DNA of 64,000 bases from Pandoraea commovens (GTDB lineage Bacteria > Pseudomonadota > Gammaproteobacteria > Burkholderiales > Burkholderiaceae): NCBI RefSeq assembly GCF_902459615.1, contig NZ_CABPSA010000001.1, positions 1,054,001-1,118,000 on the forward strand, given 5' to 3'. Numbering within the stretch: position 1 is the stretch's first letter; each line of letters opens with the position of its first letter. The notes under the pieces were generated by a model. The model saw only the letters and a list, made by a program, of their open reading frames with translations, was not told the origin of the DNA and did not search any database. Positions 18,333 to 27,177 of this stretch are shown in pieces. Position numbers and translations under genes: made by a program.

Positions 18333-18788
18333 TCAACCCGCCTTATTCCGCATCCAGTCGGCCGTGCCGTAGAACGCCTGCATCAGGCGTTCCTGCAACG
18401 TGCCTTCCACATGGATGTCCTGCATGGCGAGCGCCATGCAGCGCAGCCACTGGTCGCGCTCACTCGATGCAATCGGGAACGGCAGGTGGCGCGCGCGCAG
18501 CATCGGGTGGCCGAAGCGTTCGATGTAATGGTTCGGCCCGCCCAGCCAGCCGCACAGGAACCAGAAGAGCTTGTCGCGTGAGCCGTCGAGCGACGCCGGA
18601 TGCATCGCGCGAATACCCGCAAACTCGGGTTCAAGGTCCATCAGGTCGTAAAAACGGTCGACGAGTTCGCGCACGCGCGCCTCGCCGCCGAGCAGGGAAA
18701 AGGCCGTCGGCTGTGCCGACGTGTCTTGCGCGTCGTCATCTGCCGCAGCAGCCTGACGGGTGTTTTCAGAGGAGTTTTCGGTCGTCAT
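18333..18788 (-). CDS. group II truncated haemoglobin
   Basis: This 151-aa protein carries a TrHbO-type 2-on-2 globin core. RVRELVDRFYDLMD starts the globin fold, and FLCGWLGGP and the proximal-His segment PMLRARHLPFPI follow. The first 35 residues are a polar tail. The ATG at 18788 was chosen because earlier in-frame sequence is non-globin and Cys-rich. The family binds O2 or NO and is often tied to redox or nitrosative stress; the exact role here is unknown. Confidence 0.88.
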   Translation of the reverse strand: MTTENSSENTRQAAAADDDAQDTSAQPTAFSLLGGEARVRELVDRFYDLMDLEPEFAGIRAMHPASLDGSRDKLFWFLCGWLGGPNHYIERFGHPMLRARHLPFPIASSERDQWLRCMALAMQDIHVEGTLQERLMQAFYGTADWMRNKAG

Positions 18789-18900
18789 GGGCAATATTGT
18801 GCCCGAGGCCCAACGCGTGTGCCACGAACGGCGTCTCGAAAAGGACAGCGCGTGATCAGAACGATGAGCGCGGCACATTGCCGCGCCCGACAGCGAACCA

Positions 18901-21450
18901 TCACACGTCGCGCAATGTGCGCACGGCCGACTGACGCAACACCGCGCGCAAACCACTCCAGCCGCCAATCAGCGCGCACAGGACACCCGCGCCGATCCCG
19001 AGCACCGGCAGCCACGGATTGAACGTCAGCGCGAACTCGAAGACGTAGCGCGCCAATGCCCAGCCAAGCGCACCCGCCCCCAGCGCGGCGAGCAGCCCGG
19101 CCAGTGCACCGACCGTCACCAGCTCCGCCAGATGGACATCCCGCAACTGTCGCGACGATGCCCCCAGCGCCCGCAAAATACCGCTCTCGCGCATGCGTTC
19201 GTCGCGCGTACCGGCAAGCGCGGCATACAGCACCAGCACCCCGGCGGCGAGCGTGAAGAAGAAGAGCGCCTGCACGGCGTCGATCACCTGCGACAGAATC
19301 TGCTGAATCTGTGCGAGCAATGCGCCCGTATCGATCACGGTGACATTGGGGAACTGACGCACCAGTGCGTCCGCCACGCTCTGCTGATTCGGCTCCAGAT
19401 GGAACGAGGTAATCCACGTCATCGGAAAATCGCGCAGCGCGGCGGGCGGCATCACCACAAAGAAATTCACGCGCATCGATCCCCAGTCGAGCTTGCGCAG
19501 GCTCGTAATCGGCGCGTCGATGGTCTGCCCCGTCACTTCGAATCGCAGCGTGTCGCCGAGCTTCAGGCCTAGCGTCTTCGCGATGCCCTCTTCCATCGAG
19601 ATCTGCGGCTTATCGGTCTCGCCGTACCACTGGCCCGCCGTCACACGGTTCCCGTCGGGCAACGCCGACGTGTAAGACAGATTGAATTCGCGCTCGGCAA
19701 GGCGACGCGCGCGCTCCTCGGTGTAGCTTTCGCCCGTCACCGGCTTGTCGTTGATGGCCGTCAGTCGCGCGCGGATCATCGGCGAGAGCTGCACATCGGG
19801 CAGACCGGCCGCGTGAAGTTGTGTGAGCACCGGCGCGTCCTGCCCCGGCTGAATGTCGATGACGAAACGGTTCGGCGCATCCGGCGGGCTCGAGTGCTGC
19901 CAACCCGCAACCAGATCGTTGCGTGTCACCGCCAACAGCAGCAACGCCATTAATCCCAGCCCCAACGCCACCACCTGCAAGGCGCTGCCGAGACCTCGAC
20001 GACGCAACCCGGCCACCGCATACCGCCAGCCGATGCCTCCCACCGCGCCACCGGCGGCACCCGTACTGCGCGCCCAAGCCGCAAGACCGCGAATCGCCAA
20101 CCAGGCCAGCACGCCGAAAACAATCGCGCCGACGACAAACCCACCGGCCACCATCGCACCCAGACGCAGATCACGCGCCGCGAACAGCAGCAGCGCACCG
20201 AACGCCAGCGCGCTTGCACCGTACGCAAGCCATCCCTGACGGCGCGCCCCACCGACTACGTCGCGACGCAACACGTGCAGCGGGGCCACTTCCGAGAGCG
20301 GCAGCAGCGGCGGCAACGCAAATCCCAGCAGCATCACCAGCGCGCTTGCGAGACCGAACGCAGCGGGTCGCCACGTCGGCGCAGGCAACCCCGCCGGAAT
20401 CACGTCGCCGAGTTGCGCCAGCAGCGCCCAGTGCGCCGCGTAACCGAGCGCCACGCCGAGCACACCGCCAATCAGACCGAGACCGATGAATTCAAGTGTC
20501 ACCATGCCGCGCAAGGCCCGGCGCGGCAGACCGAGACATCGCATGACGGCGCACGCGTCGAGATGGCGCTCGCTGTACCGGCGCGACGCGATGCCCACGG
20601 CCACCGCCGCGAGCACAGCGGCGAGCAGTGCCACGAGCGAGAGGAAACGCTCGGCGCGATCGAGCGTCTGCCGCACCTGCGGTTGCCCGTCTTCCAGCGA
20701 TTCGAGGTGAACGCCACGCGCCTGCTCCGCCGCCGGACGCGCCCATGCGGTGAACTTACCGACCTGCGTGTCGGCGCCCGCCACCAGCAGACGATAAGTA
20801 ATGCGGCTGCCGAACTGCACGAGGCCGGTCGACGGCAATTCGTCGAAGCGCATCATCACGCGCGGTGCGAGCGAGCCGAAGCCGTAGCCCCGATCCATCT
20901 CGCGGGTAATGACGGCGGCGATGCGCAGCGTGCGATTGCCCACGCGAATCGACTCGCCGGGTTTGACGTGCAGGGCATCGAGCAGCGCGGCGTCGACCCA
21001 GACCGTGCCGGGCGCGGGAATGCCGTCGGCGGGTGCGTCCGGTGTATTGGCCCCGGCGTCGGGGGCCACGCGCACGCGGCCACGCAACGGATAACCGTCG
21101 CTCACCGCTTTGAGCGACGAGAGACGGCTCGCGGCCGTCTGTCCACTCTCCCCCGTCGCACTGGCCATACTCGGGAAATTGGCGATCACGGCCGTCGACA
21201 ACCCGTCGGCCTGTGCCTGACGGGTGAATTCGGGTGCCAGAGGAGCGTCGCTGCGAACGACAAGATCGGCGGCGAGCATCTGACGCGCGTCGCGCTCAAG
21301 CCCGCCCTGCATCCGATCGGAGAGAAAACCTACGCTGGAGAGTGCGCCGACCGCCAGCAACAATGCCACGAGAAGCAGATGCAACTCGCCTGCGCGCCAA
21401 TCGCGCAGGAACATCCGCCAGGCCTGGCGGGCAACTTCAGTGAACCCCAT
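18901..21450 (-). CDS. ABC-type permease, FtsX/YbbP family
   Basis: This is an 849-aa inner-membrane protein with ten or so helices and two FtsX/MacB-type repeats separated by large periplasmic domains, as in YbbP. A short helix follows the N-terminal leader, and a C-terminal block ends GWSGLRAVLRQSAVRTLRDV. YbbP homologues usually pair with a YbbA ATPase and often the TesA esterase. Neither is adjacent here. The gene overlaps the upstream DUF4126 gene by 14 bp, so they form an operon. Its substrate is unknown; lipoprotein or lipid handling is a family-level guess. Confidence 0.85.
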   Translation of the reverse strand: MGFTEVARQAWRMFLRDWRAGELHLLLVALLLAVGALSSVGFLSDRMQGGLERDARQMLAADLVVRSDAPLAPEFTRQAQADGLSTAVIANFPSMASATGESGQTAASRLSSLKAVSDGYPLRGRVRVAPDAGANTPDAPADGIPAPGTVWVDAALLDALHVKPGESIRVGNRTLRIAAVITREMDRGYGFGSLAPRVMMRFDELPSTGLVQFGSRITYRLLVAGADTQVGKFTAWARPAAEQARGVHLESLEDGQPQVRQTLDRAERFLSLVALLAAVLAAVAVGIASRRYSERHLDACAVMRCLGLPRRALRGMVTLEFIGLGLIGGVLGVALGYAAHWALLAQLGDVIPAGLPAPTWRPAAFGLASALVMLLGFALPPLLPLSEVAPLHVLRRDVVGGARRQGWLAYGASALAFGALLLFAARDLRLGAMVAGGFVVGAIVFGVLAWLAIRGLAAWARSTGAAGGAVGGIGWRYAVAGLRRRGLGSALQVVALGLGLMALLLLAVTRNDLVAGWQHSSPPDAPNRFVIDIQPGQDAPVLTQLHAAGLPDVQLSPMIRARLTAINDKPVTGESYTEERARRLAEREFNLSYTSALPDGNRVTAGQWYGETDKPQISMEEGIAKTLGLKLGDTLRFEVTGQTIDAPITSLRKLDWGSMRVNFFVVMPPAALRDFPMTWITSFHLEPNQQSVADALVRQFPNVTVIDTGALLAQIQQILSQVIDAVQALFFFTLAAGVLVLYAALAGTRDERMRESGILRALGASSRQLRDVHLAELVTVGALAGLLAALGAGALGWALARYVFEFALTFNPWLPVLGIGAGVLCALIGGWSGLRAVLRQSAVRTLRDV

Positions 21451-22033
21451 CGTTCCTCAATCCTTTGACCCGCGCCAGTAACGAGCGCCAACCGCGCCAG
21501 ACGCGCGGCAACCACCACCAAGCCAACACGACGAACAGCAACAACATCAGGAGAAAAACGGCGGGAAGGAAGAACGCCAGCGCCAGTCCGCCCACCGTGG
21601 AGACATCTTCGCCGGCTGAGGCCGCGACATTCGAGAAAGGTTCCGGCGACGTGTTGATCAGCGCACGGCTGCCCGCCTTGGCCAGATGCGCCGTGCCTGC
21701 CAGCGCACCGCCCGCCAGTCCGGCCAGCACGGTCACGGCCGGATCGGTCTGACCCAGCGCCGCCGCGCCAAGCACGATCCCCGCCGGAATCCGGATGAAG
21801 GTGTGCACGGCGTCCCACGCGCTGTCGACAAAGGGGATCTTGTCCGCGAAGAACTCGATGGCGGCCAACACACCCGCCGTGGCAATCACCCAGGTCGACG
21901 CCAGTACGGCGAGCGTGGGCGGCAGGTGCAACCACCCGAAACGCGCTGCCAGACCCGCGCAGAACACCGTCAGGTACAACCGCAGGCCGCTGCCCCAGGA
22001 CAGCCCTGCGCCGAGCGCAATCGATTCAAGCAT
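21437..22033 (-). CDS. DUF4126 membrane protein
   Basis: This 198-aa protein has four to six hydrophobic segments, matching the DUF4126 family (begins LGAGLSWGSGLRLYLTVF, then P.L..L.S.WVI....L...EF.ADKIP.VDS.WD..HT.IR.P.G). The ATG at 22033 has GAGG six bases upstream and is preferred over longer in-frame starts. Its stop overlaps the permease start, which suggests translational coupling. The function of the family is unknown. Confidence 0.82.
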   Translation of the reverse strand: MLESIALGAGLSWGSGLRLYLTVFCAGLAARFGWLHLPPTLAVLASTWVIATAGVLAAIEFFADKIPFVDSAWDAVHTFIRIPAGIVLGAAALGQTDPAVTVLAGLAGGALAGTAHLAKAGSRALINTSPEPFSNVAASAGEDVSTVGGLALAFFLPAVFLLMLLLFVVLAWWWLPRVWRGWRSLLARVKGLRNDGVH

Positions 22034-22275
22034 GGTGACCTCGCTGCCGCCGACATGACGGCGTCGCACGATCACGCGTCGCGCACTGCCGACGCGGTAA
22101 CAGCCCACCGACCACTCGCCGGATATCGAACCCTTACCCCTTACCACTTAAAGCCGTTCAACCACCCGGCGTCTGCCCGACATCCACCCTACATGTGACC
22201 GATGAGTAACTGGACCGTTACCGCGCCATTATGCCGCGCGTTGCGGCAACGCACCACCGGTGACTTGAAAGGCGA

Positions 22276-22593
22276 TCACGCCGCCGTCAGCTTCAGTCCG
22301 ACCAGCCCGGCAAGAATGAGCGTGACGCTTGCGATACGGGCAGCGGACGCCGATTCGCCGAACAGCACGATCCCGAGGACGAACGCGCCGACCGCGCCGA
22401 TGCCCGTCCAGATGGCGTAGGCGGTGCCGAGCGGCAGCGTGCGCACGGCGAGAGCCAGCAGCCAGACGCTGCCGACCATCGACACAATGGTGAATACGGA
22501 GGGGACGAGACGCGAGAAACCTTGCGTGTACTTGAGCCCGACGGCCCACGCCACTTCAAGAAAACCGGCACAAACCAGAAGAATCCAGGCCAT
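22276..22593 (-). CDS. sugE: Gdx/SugE-type guanidinium exporter (SMR family)
   Basis: This 105-aa, four-helix small multidrug resistance protein matches the SugE/Gdx branch: [13 protein letters not shown] carries the central Glu of TM1, and [19 protein letters not shown] follows. Gdx proteins export guanidinium in exchange for protons across the inner membrane as dual-topology dimers. The start at 22593 fits the family length exactly. A guanidine-II riboswitch directly upstream confirms the guanidine role. Confidence 0.93.
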   Translation of the reverse strand: MAWILLVCAGFLEVAWAVGLKYTQGFSRLVPSVFTIVSMVGSVWLLALAVRTLPLGTAYAIWTGIGAVGAFVLGIVLFGESASAARIASVTLILAGLVGLKLTAA

Positions 22594-22612
22594 GACTGAC
22601 TTCGATGAAAGA

Positions 22613-22663
22613 TCGGGGTCGTCCCCGGAGAAAAGAGAACCGCTTGCCGGGTCGTCCCGGCAA
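22613..22663 (-). promoter_or_regulatory. guanidine-II (mini-ykkC) riboswitch
   Basis: On the minus strand two hairpins each carry an ACGA tetraloop: TTGCCGGG-ACGA-CCCGGCAA (22644-22663) and CGGGG-ACGA-CCCCG (22614-22627). They are joined by a 15-base linker. Paired stem-loops with ACGR loops are the defining mark of mini-ykkC. The second hairpin ends about 20 bases before the exporter ATG, so control is probably at translation initiation. A TAAAAT -10-like box lies at 22729-22734. Confidence 0.9.
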
Positions 22664-22767
22664 TGGATTCCATCGAAGGTCAATCGAATTGCGGCTGAGC
22701 GCCTGACACCCCGGACGGAACAGGGGCGATTTTAGCAAACCACGCCGACCGACGTCGGCCGACGGCC

Positions 22768-23478
22768 TCAGCCGTTCGCGTCCACCTCGAGCCGGTAGCC
22801 CACACCCGTCTCGGTCAGGATGTGTTGCGGCTGCGCGGGGTCGGCTTCCAGCTTCTGCCGCAGGTGCCCCATGTAGATGCGCAGATAGTGATTGCTCTCG
22901 ACATGCGACGGTCCCCACACCTCCTTGAGTAACTGACGATGCGTGAGCACCCGCCCCGCATGGCGCACGAGCGTGACCAGCAGCCGATACTCGATGGGGG
23001 TCAGGTGCACCGGTTCGCCCGCGCGCGTCACCTTGCGGCGCACAAGGTCGATGTTGATGTCGCCGAAAGAGAACGCTTCGTCGAGTGTCTCGGAATTGCC
23101 GCCGCGATGATGTCGTCGCAATTGCGCCCGAATGCGCGCGAGCAGTTCCGACACCCCGAACGGCTTCGTCAGATAATCGTCGGCCCCGACATCGAGTGCG
23201 ACGACTTTCTCGGCTTCCTCGTTGCGCGCCGACAGCACGATGATCGGCATGTCGGTCCAACTGCGGACTTCGCGAATGACTTCCACGCCATCGATATCCG
23301 GCAACCCCAGATCGACGATCAGCAAGTCGGGCTTGCGCGTGGCCGCCTCGACCATGCCCTGCCGTCCGGCTTCCGCCTCGTGCACGACCATGCCCTCGGC
23401 TTCGAGCGACGTGCGCAGAAACCGCCGGATCTGGCGCTCGTCCTCAATCACCACGATGTTGATGGTCGGTTCACTCAT
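22768..23478 (-). CDS. kdpE: KdpE, response regulator of potassium uptake
   Basis: This 236-aa OmpR-family regulator has a receiver domain with phospho-acceptor Asp in LLIVDLGLPDIDG and a winged-helix DNA-binding domain ending in the ILTETGVGYRL motif. It acts with KdpD to switch on kdpFABC when potassium is low or osmolarity rises. The start overlaps the end of kdpD by 8 bp, so the two are translationally coupled. Confidence 0.95.
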   Translation of the reverse strand: MSEPTINIVVIEDERQIRRFLRTSLEAEGMVVHEAEAGRQGMVEAATRKPDLLIVDLGLPDIDGVEVIREVRSWTDMPIIVLSARNEEAEKVVALDVGADDYLTKPFGVSELLARIRAQLRRHHRGGNSETLDEAFSFGDINIDLVRRKVTRAGEPVHLTPIEYRLLVTLVRHAGRVLTHRQLLKEVWGPSHVESNHYLRIYMGHLRQKLEADPAQPQHILTETGVGYRLEVDANG

Positions 23479-26329
23479 GTTGTTTCGTTACGTTTGCGTC
23501 AGGCGCATCAGGTGCGCCAGACGCGGGTTCCACATCGCCGGTCGGGTCGACGCATAACGCCGAATCGCCAGACTCGGCGACGCCGTCATCGATCCCTTGC
23601 GCGACGTCGGGCGCCACAGGCGGCGTTTCCACCGGCAAGGTGAATATGAAGCGCGCACCATGCCCGTCAGGGACGTTGGTGGCGTGAATTTTACCGCCGT
23701 GCGCTTCCACAATCGCGCGACAGATCGCCAGCCCCAGGCCGATGCCGGGCTTGGCCGACTCCTTCTCGCCGCGCATGAATTTTTCGAAGATACGGCCTTC
23801 CATGCCCGCTTGCAAACCGGGACCGTCGTCGCTCACGCTCACTTCAACTTCCTCGCCGACCACACGTGCCGAGATTTCGATGTGTGAGCCCGCAGGCGAA
23901 TACTTTGCGGCGTTCTCGAGCAGGTTGGCAAAGAGACGCTCCAGCAGCACAGCGTCGAAACGCAGTAACGGCAGATCGGCAGGCAAGCGCGTCGTCACTT
24001 CGTGATCTGCGAGCACACGGCGGCAAGCACGCAGCGACGTGCCCACCACTTCCTCCAGCATCTGCCACTGACGATTGAGCTGAACGCCACCGCCTTCCAA
24101 CTTCGCCATGTCGAGCAGATTGGTCACGAGCCCCGTCATGCGCTGCGCTTCTTCATGGATGGCATCGACGAGATCGATACGCAGCGGACCGGGCGTCTGC
24201 GCGTTGCGGCTGAGCATGCTCGCAAAGCCGACGATGGACGTGAGCGGCGTGCGCAAGTCGTGCGAGATCGCTGAGAGCAACGAATTGCGCAGGCGCTCCG
24301 ACTCCATCGTCACCAGCGCGTCCTGTGCGATTTCGACGTAGTGCACACGCTCCAGCGCCAATGCTATTTGTGCGGCAAACGTATCGAGCAGACGCTGCTG
24401 TTCCGGCGTGCCTATTGCACCGCCGCCCGACTCGGGGGCAACGACCAGCACCCCGCGCGTGCGCATCGGCGCGCGCAGCGGCAGATAGTAGGCGTTAGAT
24501 CCGGGCAGCGTATTCGTCCCCCGCCCCGCCGCCTGCTGACGGTCGTACACCCACTGTGCGACGTCCGTATCGATATGCGCAGGCATGGTCTCTTCCCGGG
24601 CATTCTCCACCGGCTGACGCACACTGCTCTGGCTGTCCGGCAGCAACAACGCCACGCGCGCCTGAAACACTTCGCGCACGTGACGCGAGCCGATCTCGAC
24701 GATCTGCGGCGTCGTGAGCGCCGCCGCCAGTTCGCGCGCCATCGCGTACACCGCACCGGTGCGCCGCTCCCGCCAAGTGGCGAGACGCGCCTGAAATCGC
24801 AAGCTCGTCGTCAGATGGCTGATGACCAGCGCGACGGTCAGCATGACGGCAAACGTCAACAAGTACTGCGTGTCGGAGACCGACAGCGACATCTTCGGCG
24901 GCACGAAAAAGAAATCGAACGCCACCACCGAGAGGAACGATGCCAGCACCCCCGGCCCACGCCCCAGCCGCATCGCCGCAATGATCACCCCGAGCAGATA
25001 CAGCATGGCGATGTTGGCGAGATCGAGGAACGACGTCAGCTCGGCCGCCGCCAGCGAGACCGCGCCGCAAATGCCGACGGCCCACGCATACGCCCGCCAC
25101 GGACCACCGACGAGCCCCAGTTCCGGAGCCGTCTCGAACCAGTCGCGCCAGTCGCCGCGCACCACCCGGTTCTCGGCCGACCGGTCACCCGCAGCCGGCC
25201 CGATCAGCACCACGTCGACACCCCGTGCGCGACGCAGCAATGCCTCATGCAGCGGAGTACGCGCCGTCCACCAGCGCCGCGCACCGCTCGCCCCGACCAC
25301 CAGCTTCGAGACGTTGCGCATCTGCGCATAGGCCAGCAGCGTCGTCGCGGCTTCCGCGCCGTCCAGCGTGAGCGTTTCTGCGCCCAGTTCGTGCGCCAGT
25401 TTGAGCGTGGCATAGACGCTCTCGCGACGGGCCGTCGCCTGACGCAGAATCGCCGGTGTTTCCACATGTACCGCCAGCCAGTCGGCGCGCAGACTCGCCG
25501 CGAGTCGCGCGGCCGCGCGCACCAGCGCCACGCCTTCCGGCCCCGGCCCAATCGCCACGAGCAAGCGCTCGCGCGCCTGCCAGACCTGACTGATCGATTG
25601 GTCCGCACGGTACTCACGCATCTGCGCATCTACACGGTCGGCCGTGCGACGCAGCGCCAGCTCGCGCAGCGCGATGAGGTTGCCTTTGCGGAAGAAGTTA
25701 CGCACGGCGCGCTCCGCCTGCGCGGCCATGTACACCTTGCCCTCGCGCATGCGTTCGAGCAGTTCGTCGGGCGGCAGATCGACCAGCTTCACTTCGTCCG
25801 CCAGATCGAACACACGGTCGGGAATCGTCTCCCAAACGCGGATGCCGGTAATCTGGCCGACCACGTCGTTCAGCCTTTCGAGGTGCTGCACGTTGAGCGT
25901 GGTGTAGACGTCGATGCCCGCATCGAGCAGTTCGTGCACGTCTTGCCAGCGCTTGAGGTGCCGCTCGCCCGCCACGTTCGCATGCGCGAGTTCGTCGACG
26001 AGTGCTACGGCCGGTTTGCGCGCGAGCATGCCATCGAGATCGAATTCGCGCAGCACACGGCCGCGATACTCGACCGTCTTCTGCGGCAGGACTTCCAGCC
26101 CTTCGAGCAGACGCGCGGTCTCTTCCCGGCCATGCGTTTCCAGCACACCGACGACCACATCGGTGCCCTCATCGCTAAGCTTGCGGGCAGCTTGCAGCAT
26201 CGCAAACGTTTTGCCCACACCGGCGGAAGCGCCGAAGAATATCTTCAGACGACCGCGCCGCTCGCGCGCTTCGTCGCGTTGCAGCTTGCCAAGCAATTCG
26301 TCGGGATCGGGGCGTTCCATGCCAGCCAT
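23471..26329 (-). CDS. kdpD: KdpD, sensor histidine kinase
   Basis: This inner-membrane sensor is 952 aa. The N-terminal KdpD domain has Walker A (FGASAGVGKTFAML, about residue 30) and the DELAHAN motif. A USP-like domain follows (about 250-370), then four closely spaced DUF4118 helices (about 400-500), a GAF-like region, and the HisKA box with the phospho-His (AISHDLRTPLTSIVG). The HATPase domain (SDDGPG) is followed by an acidic tail of about 60 residues. A terminator hairpin separates it from kdpC, so it may have its own promoter in the 180-bp gap. Confidence 0.95.
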   Translation of the reverse strand: MAGMERPDPDELLGKLQRDEARERRGRLKIFFGASAGVGKTFAMLQAARKLSDEGTDVVVGVLETHGREETARLLEGLEVLPQKTVEYRGRVLREFDLDGMLARKPAVALVDELAHANVAGERHLKRWQDVHELLDAGIDVYTTLNVQHLERLNDVVGQITGIRVWETIPDRVFDLADEVKLVDLPPDELLERMREGKVYMAAQAERAVRNFFRKGNLIALRELALRRTADRVDAQMREYRADQSISQVWQARERLLVAIGPGPEGVALVRAAARLAASLRADWLAVHVETPAILRQATARRESVYATLKLAHELGAETLTLDGAEAATTLLAYAQMRNVSKLVVGASGARRWWTARTPLHEALLRRARGVDVVLIGPAAGDRSAENRVVRGDWRDWFETAPELGLVGGPWRAYAWAVGICGAVSLAAAELTSFLDLANIAMLYLLGVIIAAMRLGRGPGVLASFLSVVAFDFFFVPPKMSLSVSDTQYLLTFAVMLTVALVISHLTTSLRFQARLATWRERRTGAVYAMARELAAALTTPQIVEIGSRHVREVFQARVALLLPDSQSSVRQPVENAREETMPAHIDTDVAQWVYDRQQAAGRGTNTLPGSNAYYLPLRAPMRTRGVLVVAPESGGGAIGTPEQQRLLDTFAAQIALALERVHYVEIAQDALVTMESERLRNSLLSAISHDLRTPLTSIVGFASMLSRNAQTPGPLRIDLVDAIHEEAQRMTGLVTNLLDMAKLEGGGVQLNRQWQMLEEVVGTSLRACRRVLADHEVTTRLPADLPLLRFDAVLLERLFANLLENAAKYSPAGSHIEISARVVGEEVEVSVSDDGPGLQAGMEGRIFEKFMRGEKESAKPGIGLGLAICRAIVEAHGGKIHATNVPDGHGARFIFTLPVETPPVAPDVAQGIDDGVAESGDSALCVDPTGDVEPASGAPDAPDANVTKQHE

Positions 26330-26413
26330 CGGGTCAGTCCACTTTGAAAGCGCGAGCCACGCTGCCCGGCAGCACCGTCGGGCGGCAAATCCTCACCGGT
26401 TGCCCGATGAAGC

Positions 26414-26444
26414 AAAAAAACGCGGCACGCGCAGGGCGTGCCGC
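26414..26444 (-). terminator. Rho-independent terminator after kdpC
   Basis: On the minus strand a 9-bp stem (GCGGCACGC / GCGTGCCGC) with a 5-base loop is followed by GTTTTTTT. It lies between kdpC and kdpD and would stop or reduce read-through from kdpFABC into kdpDE. Confidence 0.8.
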
Positions 26445-26512
26445 CAATCTACCGCAGGCCGACAGGCAAAACCAGAGATTCCGGCTCATGCGCCCGCCTG
26501 CGGCTGCGCCTT

Positions 26513-27097
26513 TCAGACAGCGCCGCGTGCCAACCCGTCCAATGCCAGGTTGAGCTTCAGAACATTCACCCGGGGTTCTCCGAAAATTCCCCACTGACGG
26601 CCTTGCGTGTTACGTGCGATCACATCGCGCACCACATCCGGCGTCAGCCCGCGGGCCTTGGCCACGCGCGTGACCTGATAGTCGGCCGCCGCCGGGCTGA
26701 TTTCCGGGTCAAGCCCGCTGCCCGACGCCGTCACCAGATCGGCAGGCACGGGCAGTTGCGCGCTCGGGTCGGCGTCGCGCAGCGCGGCGATGCGCGCCTT
26801 CACGGCATCCGTGAGCGCCGGGTTGAGGGGACCGAAGTTCGTGCCGCCCGACGCCGTGGCGTTGTTCGGATTCGGCGAGGTGGCCGACAGACGGCCCCAG
26901 AAGTACTTCGGTTCGTCGAAGTTCTGACCGATCAGCGACGACCCGACGGCCTTTCCGTCCTTATAAATCAGGCTACCGGCCGCTTCGCGCGAGAACGCCG
27001 CGCGGCCGATGCCGGTCACGACCAGCGGATACACCAGCCCCGTGATGACCGAGAGCACCACAAACAGGCTCAACATCGGGCGCAAGAGGGTTTTCAT
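26513..27097 (-). CDS. kdpC: KdpC, potassium-transporting ATPase subunit C
   Basis: This 194-aa protein has one N-terminal helix ([22 protein letters not shown]) and a periplasmic domain with the family motif [21 protein letters not shown], split here as YFWGRLSA and [13 protein letters not shown]. It stabilises the KdpFABC complex and aids K+ affinity. It follows kdpB after 80 bp, a gap holding a strong hairpin (CCGGGCGC at 27132-27139 with GCGCCCGG at 27158-27165). Confidence 0.95.
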   Translation of the reverse strand: MKTLLRPMLSLFVVLSVITGLVYPLVVTGIGRAAFSREAAGSLIYKDGKAVGSSLIGQNFDEPKYFWGRLSATSPNPNNATASGGTNFGPLNPALTDAVKARIAALRDADPSAQLPVPADLVTASGSGLDPEISPAAADYQVTRVAKARGLTPDVVRDVIARNTQGRQWGIFGEPRVNVLKLNLALDGLARGAV

Positions 27098-27177
27098 GAC
27101 GTCTGTTCCTTAGAGTTTCAGCAATGTGGCCCCGGGCGCACGGCAACTGCTGCCGCCGCGCCCGGAAGCCGTCGCGA

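Noticed and set aside
24341-26347. 668-codon open frame antisense to kdpD
   Set aside because: This is a shadow of kdpD with His/Arg-rich composition; kdpD has intact domains throughout.
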